Source of the DNA: Aldehydirespirator sp965220345
GTDB taxonomy: Bacteria > Actinomycetota > Acidimicrobiia > Acidimicrobiales > Aldehydirespiratoraceae
Length of the DNA stretch: 64,000 nucleotides
Reading direction: 5' to 3'
Assembly (NCBI GenBank): GCA_965220345.1
Contig: OZ244822.1
Location: forward strand, 1,364,001 to 1,428,000
Every line of letters starts with the position of its first letter. Position 1 is the first letter of the stretch. A program made the translations under genes and the position numbers. The notes below the pieces were generated by a model that saw only the letters and a list, made by a program, of their open reading frames with translations, made no database searches and was not told where the DNA came from. Shown in pieces: positions 1 through 9,118 of this stretch.

Positions 1-1
1 A

Positions 2-2017
2 CGCCCAGCCATGTACATCGGCGGCAACGGCTCCGAAGGCTTAATGCATCTTGTCTGGGAGATCATCGACAATGCCGTAGACGAAGCTGCTGCAGGTTTC
101 GCTACCAAAGTAGACATGGCCTTGCGTCGCGACGGTTCAGTTGAAGTAACCGACAACGGGCGCGGTATTCCGGTAGGTAAACATCCTGATCGCGACGTGT
201 CAGCTCTTGAAGTGGTTTTCACTGAGCTACATGCTGGCGGAAAGTTCGGTGAGGGTGCCTACAAGGCATCAGGAGGCTTGCACGGTGTTGGGGCTTCGGT
301 TGTGAATGCCTTGTCCACACGTCTTGACGTGGAGGTTCGTCGCGACGGCTATTTCCATGAACTGAGCTTCAAAGATCAACAACCAGGGCATTTCAACGGC
401 AGCAAGTTCAAACCCGGCCATGATGTTCGTCCCGATAAGCGGCGCACCAAAACCACCGGCACAAGAGTGCGGTTCTGGCCGGATGCTGCGTTGTTTGCTG
501 CCGATGCTCGTATCGACGCTGAAGAAGTTCGCACAAGGGCTCGTCAGCTCTGCTACCTAGTGCCAGGGTTGCGGATGACCGTGACCGACAACCGTGCTGG
601 CGAAAACAGCGAGCCTTTCGAGTGCGTCAGCCGCGGCGGTGTCAGCGACATGGTGAAAGAGCGTTCGCAGCAACTGTCGGACACGGCGGTGAGCGGCGTG
701 ATCACAATCAACGGCATCGACCGTTTCGTTGAGAAAGTTCCGGTCAACGGAAAGATCACAGAAGTCGAGCGTGAATGCACCGTCGATATTGCGTTGCGCT
801 GGGTGCCGGGATACGACAGCAATGTCGAGTCGTTCGTGAACACGATCCCAACCCGCTTGGGTGGCACGCATCTGGCTGGGTTCGACAAGGCTCTGACCCG
901 AGCAGTCAACAGTGTGCTGCTCAAAGAAAACCGCAAGCTGGCGCGCCTGGCCCGTGACAGCGGTGCCGCTGCCAGCGCCAAGAACGGCAAAGCTGTCAAG
1001 GTCAGCGCCACCAAAGACGATGTCCAAGAAGGCTTAGTCGCGGCGGTAAAAGTGACTTTCTCAGAGCCGCAGTTCCGTGGCCAGACCAAACAAGAACTCG
1101 GCACACCCGCAGTTGAGGGCATCGTTGCTCGTATCACCTATGAGCAGCTCAAAGAATGGTTCGAGCCGGGGGGTGGCCCTCGTTCACAGGTCAAGTCCAT
1201 AGGCGACAAGCTCGCTGATGCGGTGGTCAATCGGGTTGCTTCCAAGCAGATGCTTGACACCAAGCGCAAAGCAGCCAGTCTCGGCTCCACCGGTATGCCT
1301 GACAAGCTTGCCGACTGCCGAGTTCACGGCCCAGAGGCTGAGCTGATCCTTGTGGAGGGTGATTCGGCTGCAGGTCCGGCCAAGCGAGGCCGCGACTCGG
1401 AGTTCATGGCGATTTTGCCGTTGCGAGGCAAGATCGTCAACGCGGCCAAGGCCAGCACCAAGCAGGTGTTCGATAACGCTGAAGCTCAAGCGATCTTCAC
1501 TGCTATGGGTGCAGGAGCGGGCGAAGCTTTCGATATTGCTTCGGCCCGCTACGGGCGGATAGTGATCCTGTGTGATGCCGATGTTGATGGCAGCCACATC
1601 CGCTGCCTGCTGTTGACTTTGATCTACGGATACATGCGCGAGATGCTGTTGCAAGGTCGAGTTTTCTCGGCGCAGCCGCCGCTGTATACCGCTCGGGTTG
1701 GCGAACGAACTTATCGGGCCTACTCCGACGACGAGCGTGATCGGATTACTGCTGAACTTTGTCGCGGCAGGCGCCAACGCGAGAACATCAGATGGCAGCG
1801 GTTTAAGGGTCTTGGCGAGATGAACACAGACGAACTTCGTTATTGCGCGCTTGATCCAGCCACCCGAACGCTGCGCCGTCTCACCATGGCTGACGCTGCT
1901 CAGGCTGACACTGCCGCGCGCATGTTCGAAGTGTTGATGGGCAGCGATGTCGGTCAGCGGCGCGAGTATTTGGTGGATAATTCATCGCTGGTTGATGAAG
2001 CAACCCTTGACATCTAG
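2..2017 (+). CDS. parE: DNA topoisomerase IV subunit B (5' end outside window)
   Basis: ATPase subunit of a type IIA topoisomerase, which passes one DNA duplex through another to decatenate or relax the chromosome. The reading frame is open to the window edge, and Arg-Pro-Ala precedes the MYIGG motif that normally lies about 25 residues into the protein, so the true start is upstream. Visible elements are the GHKL ATPase motifs DNAVDEA, DNGRGIPVG and GGLHGVGASVVNALS, then the TOPRIM motifs EGDSAAG (near residue 451) and CDADVDGSH (near 523), and the usual C-terminal MGSDVGQRREYLV. The KASGGLHGVGAS variant is more typical of actinobacterial ParE than of GyrB, which is why I chose parE. No gyrA/parC gene follows within the window. 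TOPRIM reads EGDSAAG rather than the common EGDSAGG. Confidence 0.85.
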   Translation, partial: RPAMYIGGNGSEGLMHLVWEIIDNAVDEAAAGFATKVDMALRRDGSVEVTDNGRGIPVGKHPDRDVSALEVVFTELHAGGKFGEGAYKASGGLHGVGASVVNALSTRLDVEVRRDGYFHELSFKDQQPGHFNGSKFKPGHDVRPDKRRTKTTGTRVRFWPDAALFAADARIDAEEVRTRARQLCYLVPGLRMTVTDNRAGENSEPFECVSRGGVSDMVKERSQQLSDTAVSGVITINGIDRFVEKVPVNGKITEVERECTVDIALRWVPGYDSNVESFVNTIPTRLGGTHLAGFDKALTRAVNSVLLKENRKLARLARDSGAAASAKNGKAVKVSATKDDVQEGLVAAVKVTFSEPQFRGQTKQELGTPAVEGIVARITYEQLKEWFEPGGGPRSQVKSIGDKLADAVVNRVASKQMLDTKRKAASLGSTGMPDKLADCRVHGPEAELILVEGDSAAGPAKRGRDSEFMAILPLRGKIVNAAKASTKQVFDNAEAQAIFTAMGAGAGEAFDIASARYGRIVILCDADVDGSHIRCLLLTLIYGYMREMLLQGRVFSAQPPLYTARVGERTYRAYSDDERDRITAELCRGRRQRENIRWQRFKGLGEMNTDELRYCALDPATRTLRRLTMADAAQADTAARMFEVLMGSDVGQRREYLVDNSSLVDEATLDI

Positions 2018-2154
2018 CTAAGGCTTGAGTTTCAGTGGACGGTCAGGTGGCGCTGCGAGTGAATGCACAGTCAGATACGTCATTGACCGCCGCGTTAAGG
2101 TCAGCCGATACAGGTTCCGGGTATTTGTCGCGCCGATGAACTAGAAACAGGATT

Positions 2155-3045
2155 GTGCAACTCCCCTTTGACCAAACCGACATCCATGACCCCGAAGGGC
2201 TGGGTGCCTTAGACCCTGACGGTGGCCCGAGTCTGCCTCAGAAGCTGTCACCGTCTGGGGCGGCCACCTTTGAGCAGTGTCCCCGCCGGTGGCGGTTCCG
2301 TTATGTGGAGCGCCTACCGGATCCTCCAGGCGTTGAAGCGCTAGTGGGGACGTTCGCTCATCGGGTGCTTGAGCTGCTTATGCAGCGGCATCCCGGTAAC
2401 CGCAGCAAGGACGAGGCACGGCGGATCGCACGGCAAGCCTGGTCGGAGATATCCGTTAGTCACGACTATCGCGAGCTGGCGCTTGACGATGCCGCAGCTC
2501 GAGAGTTTCGCTGGTCGGCTTGGAACGCTATTGAGGGGCTCTGGGATTTGGAGGAGCCCTCTGAGGTAGAAGTAGTGTCCACCGAACAGCAGGTGTCGGC
2601 GACTCTCGGCGGGGTGCCTTTCCGGGGTGTGGTTGACCGAGTTGAGTCAGAGCCGGACGGCCTGGTGATTAGCGATTACAAGTCGGGGCGGGCACCGTCG
2701 CCGCGTTATGCGATCGGGCGGTTAAAGCAAGTGCTTTTGTATGCCGCCGCCATAGCCGAACAAGCTGGTGAACAGCCGGTGCGGGCACAGCTGCTTTATT
2801 TGGGTCAGAAGGTTGTGTCGACCGCGGTCAACACTGCTGAACTTGACGGAGCTGTTGAACAGTTCACAGAAACCTGGGAAGCCATAGGCGACTCCTGTCG
2901 CAGCGACGACTTTGAGCCGCGTCCAGGGCCGCTGTGCTGCTACTGCTCGTATTCGCAGCTATGTCCAGAGGGTCAAGACGAGAAGACTCGCAGAGAAGAA
3001 CTTCGAGCTGCTGAGGAAGCAAGCTTGCTGCGGATGGCTGGCTAG
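2155..3045 (+). CDS. RecB-family PD-(D/E)XK exonuclease with Fe-S staple
   Basis: A 296-residue single-domain nuclease of the RecB/Cas4-like family, presumably acting on DNA ends in repair. The N-terminal LSPSGAATFEQCPRRW motif is the usual family opening. The catalytic core is visible as VISDYKSGR (Asp174, Lys176). One cysteine at position 42 and three in the C-terminal CCYCSYSQLC segment (near 261-270) form the C-X(n)-C-X2-C-X5-C pattern that holds a 4Fe-4S cluster in AddB and Cas4-like proteins. The start is GTG. It stands alone after parE. Family assignment is strong; the exact substrate is unknown. Confidence 0.85.
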   Translation: MQLPFDQTDIHDPEGLGALDPDGGPSLPQKLSPSGAATFEQCPRRWRFRYVERLPDPPGVEALVGTFAHRVLELLMQRHPGNRSKDEARRIARQAWSEISVSHDYRELALDDAAAREFRWSAWNAIEGLWDLEEPSEVEVVSTEQQVSATLGGVPFRGVVDRVESEPDGLVISDYKSGRAPSPRYAIGRLKQVLLYAAAIAEQAGEQPVRAQLLYLGQKVVSTAVNTAELDGAVEQFTETWEAIGDSCRSDDFEPRPGPLCCYCSYSQLCPEGQDEKTRREELRAAEEASLLRMAG

Positions 3046-3095
3046 TTTCTGCTGACGAGATCTGCGTGGGCTAGATCTGCCAGGGTTGCCTCTGC

Positions 3096-3413
3096 CTAGT
3101 TTTGGCTTCGTTTGTGGTTCCTGCTGAATATTCTCACAAGCACCAGAGTCATCGCTGCGACAGCTACCGCAAAAGCCCAAACCGCAGACGCAGGTATACG
3201 GTGCAAGATGCGACGACCAAGTCCGCTGCGTAGTTCGCGGCCGCTGTCGGCTGCTGTTGGCTGTGCGCCGTTTGCTGTGTAGTCCGTCTTGTGAGCGATC
3301 TCGCTGGCGGGCGGTAGTTGCTCGCCAAGAGGATCTAGCAGGCTGTCAACAACAGGGGCCCCTTCGGCGCTGCGTCGGCGGCGGGGTTGATCCCTCTGAG
3401 GGTCATAAACCAT
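3096..3413 (-). CDS. small C-terminally anchored membrane protein, unknown function
   Basis: A 105-residue protein not recognised as a known family. The first 75 residues are polar and Arg/Pro/Ala-rich. One hydrophobic segment near the C-terminus (AVWAFAVAVAAMTLVLV) is followed by a basic tail, which suggests a tail-anchored topology with the bulk in the cytoplasm. The ATG has a good AAGGGG ribosome-binding site six to seven bases upstream. It starts 33 bases after the parA stop on the same strand, so the two are probably cotranscribed. Confidence 0.6.
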   Translation of the reverse strand: MVYDPQRDQPRRRRSAEGAPVVDSLLDPLGEQLPPASEIAHKTDYTANGAQPTAADSGRELRSGLGRRILHRIPASAVWAFAVAVAAMTLVLVRIFSRNHKRSQN

Positions 3414-3446
3414 TGCTACCCCTTACAGAAACTTGAACTTGATAGC

Positions 3447-4238
3447 TCACGAACCTAAACCCGAGCCAATCACCGAATCGTAGATCTGATCAAACTCAGC
3501 TGATGCCTCGGCTGCACCTTTGCGGGGTGTCAGCGCATGAATCGGCAGAGACCTTGCTGCGGCTTCGGCCACAGCTGCCCGAAGCCGCACCGCTGGCAGC
3601 ATCAAATCACTGTGATCGGCGCTGAGCTGCTCATACCAGTAGCGCGAATCCCGAGTACGGGCGAGACGGTTCACAGCCACTCCCGCAACTCCTAAGCCCA
3701 GAGGCTTGCGAGCCGCAACACGCTCAATGGTTTGCATGATCTCGTTGACCCCGTCTGAAGCCCAAGCACTGGGCTCAGTCACAACAAGGGCTTTGTCGGC
3801 TGCGAACAAGGCGTTGATCGTCAACAAGCCGAGCGACGGAGGACAGTCGATCAGCACTAGGCCCTCGTCGCAACCCGACAGCGCTAGCCGCAAGCGGTCT
3901 TGAGCACCAACAGGATCAGACAGAAGCTGGCGCTCGCGGGCTGCAAGAGCTGCAGCGGATGCCACCACCCGCGGAGGGGTGCCTTGGTCGTCGGGCCATG
4001 TTGAAGACACCGCCAGCTTGCTAGCAATGCCGGGACGGTCTGATGCCAAAGCCTCGTCAACTGTGGTCTCAGCTCCCCAGACACCGAGTCCTGTGGTGGC
4101 GTTGCCTTGCGGATCTAGGTCAACCACAAGGCTCGGAACTTGCCGTGCCCATGCGGCAGAGGCCAGCCCCAAAGTGGTGGTGGTCTTGCCGACCCCACCT
4201 TTCTGGTTGACTAGAGCAATTATCGCCACACCTTGCAC
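3447..4238 (-). CDS. ParA/Soj-family ATPase (orphan)
   Basis: A deviant Walker-A ATPase of the ParA/MinD superfamily. The motif NQKGGVGKTTTTLGLA is near the N-terminus, followed by VVDLDPQGNATTGLG and the Walker B region VLIDCPPSLGLLTINAL. Such proteins bind DNA or membrane in the ATP state and position chromosomes, plasmids or large complexes. The frame extends upstream to 4268, but the conserved fold begins just after GTG codons at 4238 and 4229, so I place the start there. No parB is adjacent; the ParB-like gene at 35.7 kb belongs to a different context. It is divergent from the Mg transporter, with the two 5' ends very close together. Confidence 0.85.
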   Translation of the reverse strand: MQGVAIIALVNQKGGVGKTTTTLGLASAAWARQVPSLVVDLDPQGNATTGLGVWGAETTVDEALASDRPGIASKLAVSSTWPDDQGTPPRVVASAAALAARERQLLSDPVGAQDRLRLALSGCDEGLVLIDCPPSLGLLTINALFAADKALVVTEPSAWASDGVNEIMQTIERVAARKPLGLGVAGVAVNRLARTRDSRYWYEQLSADHSDLMLPAVRLRAAVAEAAARSLPIHALTPRKGAAEASAEFDQIYDSVIGSGLGS

Positions 4239-4303
4239 GGTAGCCCGCAGCAGTGATGCTGCCCACACCGCAGAAGTCGCCTATTCGGAGCACACTTGAA
4301 GTC

Positions 4304-5548
4304 ATGGTTTCACCCAGCCGAAAGCCTCAAGCGCTAAGAGAGCCTAGAAAGCCTCGCTGGCTGCGTGAGTTGCTGGCGGTTCGCAGCGCCTTCGCGGCTC
4401 TTGTGCTGGCAGCGGTTGCCAGTCTGGTGGCTGGCCTGATTCTGGCATCAATCACCGACACACTCGAAGAACTACCGGGTTTGTTGCTGCTGGTACCAGC
4501 GGCGATAGCAGTCAAAGGCAACATTTTCGGTGCGCTCGGTAGCCGTCTCGGCACCGCTATCCATGCTGGCACGTTTCGGATGTCGCGGCGCAGCGACTCG
4601 CTGATGGCCCAGAACGCCGCGGCCTCGGTGGCACTGAGCCTGGGACTCGGGGTAGCTCTAGCGGTAATGGCCAAAGGCACGGCGCTGATCTTCAACATTT
4701 CACCAACAATGAGCCTCGCGGATTTTGTGGTTGTGTCAGCGCTGGGGTGCTTGATAGCAGCATTCGTGGTGCTGGCGATCACGCTTGCCACCACCGCAGC
4801 CGCAGTGCGCTTCGGCTGGGACCTCGACAATGTGGTAGCACCCATGGTGACAGTGTCAGGCGATGTAGTGACGTTGCCGTCTCTGGTGTTGGCTGCCGAG
4901 CTTGCAGGTTTTGAGATCCTCACACCTGTCGTTGCTTGGACTTTGGCGGTGCTGGCTGTAGTGTCGGCGCTTTGGGGTCTGCGCAGCCAGCTAAGCGAAT
5001 TGCGCCAGATCATGCGCGAGTCGATCCCAGTGCTGATAGTGGCGGGACTGCTGGATCTGGTGGCGGGGATCACAGTAGAAAAACGCCTTGATGATTTCGT
5101 GGCTTTTCCGGCGTTGCTGGTGATGCTGCCGGGGTTTTTGAGCACTGCGGGCGCTCTCGGCGGGGTTCTGTCAAGTCGTTTGTCTACCAAGTTGCATCTA
5201 GGGCTGGCTAGACCGTCGGCTCTGCCCTCGGGCGGGGCCCGCATTGACCTGTTTACAACCTTCGCGCTGTCGATCCCTGTGTTCGCGCTGTTGGGTTTAG
5301 TGTCGTCAGCTGCCGCCGGTTTTGCTGGTCACTCCGGCCCTTCTCTGGCAGAGTTGGTTGGCGTTGCGGTGCTCGGCGGAGTTCTCGCAACGGTAATGAT
5401 CGTGGCGGTCGCCTACTACGGAACGCTTACTGCAGTTCGTTTTGGAGTGGATCCCGACACCTACGGCATACCAGTGGTGACTTCCTCGCTCGACTTGGCG
5501 GGAGCATTCACGCTGATAGTGGCGATTGTTGTTGTGGGTGTGACGTGA
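4304..5548 (+). CDS. MgtE/SLC41-like magnesium transporter
   Basis: A membrane protein of about 414 residues built from two similar halves, each resembling the membrane domain of MgtE. The first half contains LLLLVPAAIAVKGNIFGALG and the second LLVMLPGFLSTAGALGGVLS; both precede SRL(S/G)T. There is no N-terminal CBS regulatory domain, as in SLC41-type archaeal and actinobacterial proteins. The predicted role is divalent cation (Mg2+) transport across the cytoplasmic membrane. The frame opens at 4253, but I prefer the ATG at 4304. The next gene encodes a PhoU/TrkA-C protein, a recurring partner of these transporters. Confidence 0.8.
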   Translation: MVSPSRKPQALREPRKPRWLRELLAVRSAFAALVLAAVASLVAGLILASITDTLEELPGLLLLVPAAIAVKGNIFGALGSRLGTAIHAGTFRMSRRSDSLMAQNAAASVALSLGLGVALAVMAKGTALIFNISPTMSLADFVVVSALGCLIAAFVVLAITLATTAAAVRFGWDLDNVVAPMVTVSGDVVTLPSLVLAAELAGFEILTPVVAWTLAVLAVVSALWGLRSQLSELRQIMRESIPVLIVAGLLDLVAGITVEKRLDDFVAFPALLVMLPGFLSTAGALGGVLSSRLSTKLHLGLARPSALPSGGARIDLFTTFALSIPVFALLGLVSSAAAGFAGHSGPSLAELVGVAVLGGVLATVMIVAVAYYGTLTAVRFGVDPDTYGIPVVTSSLDLAGAFTLIVAIVVVGVT

Positions 5549-5626
5549 CTAGGCGAGACCGACAAGACCGGCAAACCCGCTGCGGGTTCGATTGCGGAGA
5601 CCTACGATGATTGAAGGAGAAGCCTG

Positions 5627-6862
5627 ATGGAAGAAAGACCTCGCAACCTGCGAGAGATGCTGGCCGAAGCTAAGGACACCTCCGAGTTGATGGTGGATCT
5701 GGCATATGCCGCGCTCTACTTCGGTGACCCTGACATGGCAGACGAGGTGAGCGAACTCGAAGAACGCATGAGCCACCTGGTGCATGACATGAGAGCGGTA
5801 TGCACTCTGGCGGTGCGTCATCCTCGTGATGCCGAACCGATGTCGTCGGTGCTGCAGGTGGTGTCAGCTATTGAGCGCATCGCCAACGACGCCGTGGACA
5901 TCGCCCGTATCGTCACTCATCGGGTGGGAATACCAGCTGAGCTGGTGGCGGAGTTGAGTGCCGCTGAGGAGGTGTCTCATCGTGTGCTGGTGTCTGACGG
6001 GTCGCTACTAGCGCATCGGCGGCTTTCTGACCATGAGATGCCTGCGAAAGTGGGGATGCGGGTGATGGCGATACGGCGAGAGCGGGATTGGATCACCCAA
6101 GTGCGTGGCGACACGGTGATCGTGCCTGATGATGTGCTGTTTTTGCGGGGATCACCCGACGGGATTGACGAGCTGCGCAAGCTGGCAGGTTCGCCGGGCT
6201 GGTCTCCGCCAGAGGAACCCGACGGGCCTCACGCATCGGAACTGCACCGTGCTGTGAATCTTCTGGTGGAAATGAAAGATCTCTCTGAGGTGGCGGTGGG
6301 TTTGGCTTACTCGTCTCTGGTTTTGCGTGACGAGAGCCTCGCGGCTGAGGTGCGCCATCTTGAGGATCGCCTTGATGAGATGAAAGACCAGCTTGAGGAA
6401 TGGGTGCTTAGTGCGGCTCGGGGAGGCGTTGATCATCCCGGCTTGAGAGGGTTGTTGCATTTGTCGCAGGCGGCTGAAGATCTCGGCGATCAGGCACAGC
6501 AGATGGTGTGGATCATTGAGCGCCAAGAAGAGATTCACCCGATTCTGGCGGTGGCGCTAGGTGACAGCGACGAGGTGGTAGTGAACCTTCCCGTGGCCGA
6601 GGGCTCCGAAGTCGATCAGAAGTCGCTCAGCGAACTGCGGCTGAACCTTGAGCCGGGTTTTACTGTTTTGGCGATCCGTCGCAGCGGCCAGTACCGGTAT
6701 CGACCGCGCGGTCAACAGCGGGTGATGGCAGGCGATGCGGTCATTGCTAGCGGCCCCGACGAGGGACGTGACCGTTTAGCGGAGATGTGCGGCTGGCAGC
6801 TTACCCACACTGAAGATGCCGCTGAACTGCTTTTGGCACCGCTTGAGTCACCGTCGCGCTAG
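5627..6862 (+). CDS. PhoU / TrkA-C (RCK_C) duplicated regulatory protein
   Basis: A soluble 411-residue protein with a duplicated architecture: a PhoU-like helical domain, then an RCK_C (TrkA C-terminal) domain, then both again. The RCK_C units are visible as GMRVMAIRRERDWITQVRG...DVLFLRGSPDGIDELRKLAG and later GFTVLAIRRSGQYRYRPRG...DAVIASGPDEGRDRL. RCK_C domains bind small ligands or nucleotides and gate ion transport, so it probably controls the transporter encoded 78 bases upstream. A GAAGGAGAAG ribosome-binding site precedes the ATG. Confidence 0.75.
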   Translation: MEERPRNLREMLAEAKDTSELMVDLAYAALYFGDPDMADEVSELEERMSHLVHDMRAVCTLAVRHPRDAEPMSSVLQVVSAIERIANDAVDIARIVTHRVGIPAELVAELSAAEEVSHRVLVSDGSLLAHRRLSDHEMPAKVGMRVMAIRRERDWITQVRGDTVIVPDDVLFLRGSPDGIDELRKLAGSPGWSPPEEPDGPHASELHRAVNLLVEMKDLSEVAVGLAYSSLVLRDESLAAEVRHLEDRLDEMKDQLEEWVLSAARGGVDHPGLRGLLHLSQAAEDLGDQAQQMVWIIERQEEIHPILAVALGDSDEVVVNLPVAEGSEVDQKSLSELRLNLEPGFTVLAIRRSGQYRYRPRGQQRVMAGDAVIASGPDEGRDRLAEMCGWQLTHTEDAAELLLAPLESPSR

Positions 6863-6873
6863 GTTCAACAGCA

Positions 6874-7758
6874 ATGGCTACAAACCCAAATTCCGACGGG
6901 CGGCTCTGTCTACTCACAGTGCATGCCCATCCCGATGATGAGGCTTCCAAAGGTGCTTCTACCGTGGCCCGATATCACGCCGAGGGTGTGCATACGGTGC
7001 TGGTGTGCTGCACAGGCGGCGAAGAGGGCGAGATCCTGAACCCGGCTTTGGATCAGCCGTGGATGGCTGAGAAACTGGCTGAAGTGCGAGCTGCGGAACT
7101 GGCTCGAGCTGCTGAAGTGATCGGCTACGAAGACGTGGTGATGCTCGGCTATCGCGACTCGGGCATGGCTGGATCAGAAGCCAATGAACATCCCGACTGT
7201 TTCGCCAAAGCCGACTTTGAGGAGGCAGTAGGCCGTCTGGTGGAAGTGATACGCAAGCACCGACCACAGGTGATGATCACCTATCCCGAGGATCAGGGCA
7301 TGTATCAGCACCCCGATCATCTGCGGGTATATGACATTTCGGTGCCCGCTTTCGAGCGTTCTGGTGATCCTCAGTATCGCTTGGAACTGGGCGAGCCGTG
7401 GACTGTTTCAAAGCTTTATTACACGCTTTGGTCACGAAAACGCCTAGTGGAGCGACATAAGGCTTTCATGGATCTCGGCTTGGAGTCTCCCTATCAGGAG
7501 TCGTGGTTTGAGCAGCCATCTCATGATGAGCAGATCACCACTCAAGTGCCGGTACATGGTTTCACCGACGCACGCCTTGATGGTTTGTTGGCGCATGCCA
7601 CCCAGGTTGATCCCGAGTCGAGTTTCTGGTTCGGCCTGCCGCCAGAGGTGGAGCGTTCTATCCATCCGTATGACGACTATGTGCTGGCTCGCGGGCCGCA
7701 ACCTGCGGAACTGCCTGAACGTGATCTTTTTGAGGGGTTACGTTCTGAGGAGGTCTGA
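6874..7758 (+). CDS. mca: mycothiol S-conjugate amidase
   Basis: A zinc amidase of the PIG-L/MshB superfamily that cleaves mycothiol conjugates of electrophiles and drugs, releasing a mercapturic acid for export. Zinc ligands are seen in HAHPDDEASKGA near the N-terminus and in YQHPDHLRV around residue 145. Length (294) and the GGEEGEILNPALD segment fit Mca better than MshB. Its presence is a strong sign of an actinobacterium. It begins 11 bases after the PhoU/TrkA-C gene and is followed closely by an SCP2-like gene. Confidence 0.9.
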   Translation: MATNPNSDGRLCLLTVHAHPDDEASKGASTVARYHAEGVHTVLVCCTGGEEGEILNPALDQPWMAEKLAEVRAAELARAAEVIGYEDVVMLGYRDSGMAGSEANEHPDCFAKADFEEAVGRLVEVIRKHRPQVMITYPEDQGMYQHPDHLRVYDISVPAFERSGDPQYRLELGEPWTVSKLYYTLWSRKRLVERHKAFMDLGLESPYQESWFEQPSHDEQITTQVPVHGFTDARLDGLLAHATQVDPESSFWFGLPPEVERSIHPYDDYVLARGPQPAELPERDLFEGLRSEEV

Positions 7759-7798
7759 AATCTTGGTTCAGCAAGCTCAGAACGGGCGGGCTTGAACA

Positions 7799-8203
7799 AT
7801 GCTGGAGCCTCTCGCTGAGGGCTGGTTGGAGGCATTATCGGCTGAAGTCGCCAGCGTCAACCTCGCCGGTGAGGGTGATACTGCGGCTGGGAGTGTGGTC
7901 GACGGTGTCGCTCAGGTTCTGGTCAGTGGTGCGCCGTCGGAGGTAGTGTCGTCTGCGAGTTTCTATTTTGAGGTGAGTGAAGGTCGTCTGAGCTTGCATC
8001 CTCGCAGGCATCCCCAGCCTGACATAGTGCTTTCGGGGGCTTATCAAGATTTTTTGCTGATCTGGCGAGGCGAACTTTCCCTAGAGGCGGCTTACATGTC
8101 GGGACGGATGAAGCTTGAAGGCGATCAAGTGCTGTTGTTTGACCGATGGCATCGGATACTTCGCTCGCAGCAGCTTCGCGAGGCGTTAGTTCGTCTGCGT
8201 TGA
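7799..8203 (+). CDS. SCP2 sterol-carrier-like domain protein
   Basis: A 134-residue protein resembling the SCP2 lipid-binding fold. After a short helix it shows the alternating strand pattern and the family-like block GRLSLHPRRHPQPDIVLSGAYQDFLLIWRG, then SLEAAYMSGRMKLEGDQVLLF. Such domains bind hydrophobic ligands in a cytoplasmic pocket. It lies 40 bases after mca on the same strand. The assignment rests on pattern recognition and the ligand is unknown. Confidence 0.65.
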   Translation: MLEPLAEGWLEALSAEVASVNLAGEGDTAAGSVVDGVAQVLVSGAPSEVVSSASFYFEVSEGRLSLHPRRHPQPDIVLSGAYQDFLLIWRGELSLEAAYMSGRMKLEGDQVLLFDRWHRILRSQQLREALVRLR

Positions 8204-8251
8204 GCAGATCATGAAGAGACCGCGTGACGCGCGTAACCCCGTGCGCGGGTT

Positions 8252-9118
8252 TCAGATGCGGTGGCGTGCTCTGCGTTGAGCGCTGCGCAGCGCCTGATAG
8301 CCGATCAGCGTGGCATCTGATTCTTGGATCATTGCGGTCAGCTCAGCCGACAGAGCCAAAGTCAGATCATCAACGCGGCCAGCCGCCGCCGGGTCAATGG
8401 CATGAATCTCTAGTGCGTTCAGTGCCGGGCACAGTGACAGTTCGGTGACTCCTGGTGCCAGGCTGGCGAGCTGCTCAGTGACATGTTGGCGGGCGTTGCC
8501 GCGAACCAGCTTGAAATGATCAGGAAACACCACCCCTTGGGCCATTGCCAGAGACCGGAACGGAAATCCGGCATTTCGCTCCGCTTCGCCACTTTCGAGT
8601 CGTAGCGGCAGGTCGAACGTGACGGCTAAGTCGAGCAACACATCAAAGAACTCAGGCCGCTGCTGCATGGCGGCCATGTGGGTGCTGAGATGTGTGACAT
8701 CAAACCCCCAGAGCACAGCTCTTTCGATTTGGGCGCGGCTCTCGCGGCGAACCTCGTCAAGGTCGGCGTGATCCCAAAGGTCTTGCAAAGTGCGAGGGAA
8801 TCCGCCATCACCGTCAAGCAGGCTCGGCGCGTTGGTTATCGGACCCCAACGAAAGCAGTCGAGTTCTGAGTTGAGTGTGATGTGAACACCAAGGTCTTCG
8901 CCCCGGTAAAGCTCAGCAGCGTGACGAGCCCAAGCCGCGGGCATAACCACTGTGCCTGTGGTGGCTGCACCGTCTCGTAGCGCCTGAAAGCCGCCAGCGG
9001 TGGAGGAGTGGGTGGTTCCAATCCGGTCGGCGCTGATAATCACTAGTTTTGCGTCGGCTTTGTGGCCTAGACGTTCAACCAGTGATTCCATGGATGCGAC
9101 GGTACCGGCTGCGCTCAC
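8252..9118 (-). CDS. YdjC/ChbG-HpnK-family carbohydrate deacetylase-like protein
   Basis: A 288-residue protein of the YdjC/ChbG-HpnK deacetylase family, which remove acetyl groups from sugars using a metal held by Asp and two His. The conserved LGVHITLNSE and THLSTHMAAMQQRPEFFDV blocks provide the histidines. The usual N-terminal ADDxG motif reads SADRIGTTH, so one of the paired acidic residues is replaced by Arg. The GTG start overlaps the stop of the upstream thermonuclease-like gene by four bases (GTGA), which supports translational coupling. Substrate unknown. Confidence 0.75.
   Translation of the reverse strand: MSAAGTVASMESLVERLGHKADAKLVIISADRIGTTHSSTAGGFQALRDGAATTGTVVMPAAWARHAAELYRGEDLGVHITLNSELDCFRWGPITNAPSLLDGDGGFPRTLQDLWDHADLDEVRRESRAQIERAVLWGFDVTHLSTHMAAMQQRPEFFDVLLDLAVTFDLPLRLESGEAERNAGFPFRSLAMAQGVVFPDHFKLVRGNARQHVTEQLASLAPGVTELSLCPALNALEIHAIDPAAAGRVDDLTLALSAELTAMIQESDATLIGYQALRSAQRRARHRI

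Noticed and set aside
553..1137. Long antisense frames inside parE
   Set aside because: Shadow frames of a strongly conserved coding sequence; the same holds for antisense frames in kgd, korA, the antiporter and the Urt genes.
3447..4238. ParA as partner of the ParB-like gene at 35.7 kb
   Set aside because: They are over 31 kb apart, in different contexts, and the ParB-like gene is embedded in a defence-type operon.
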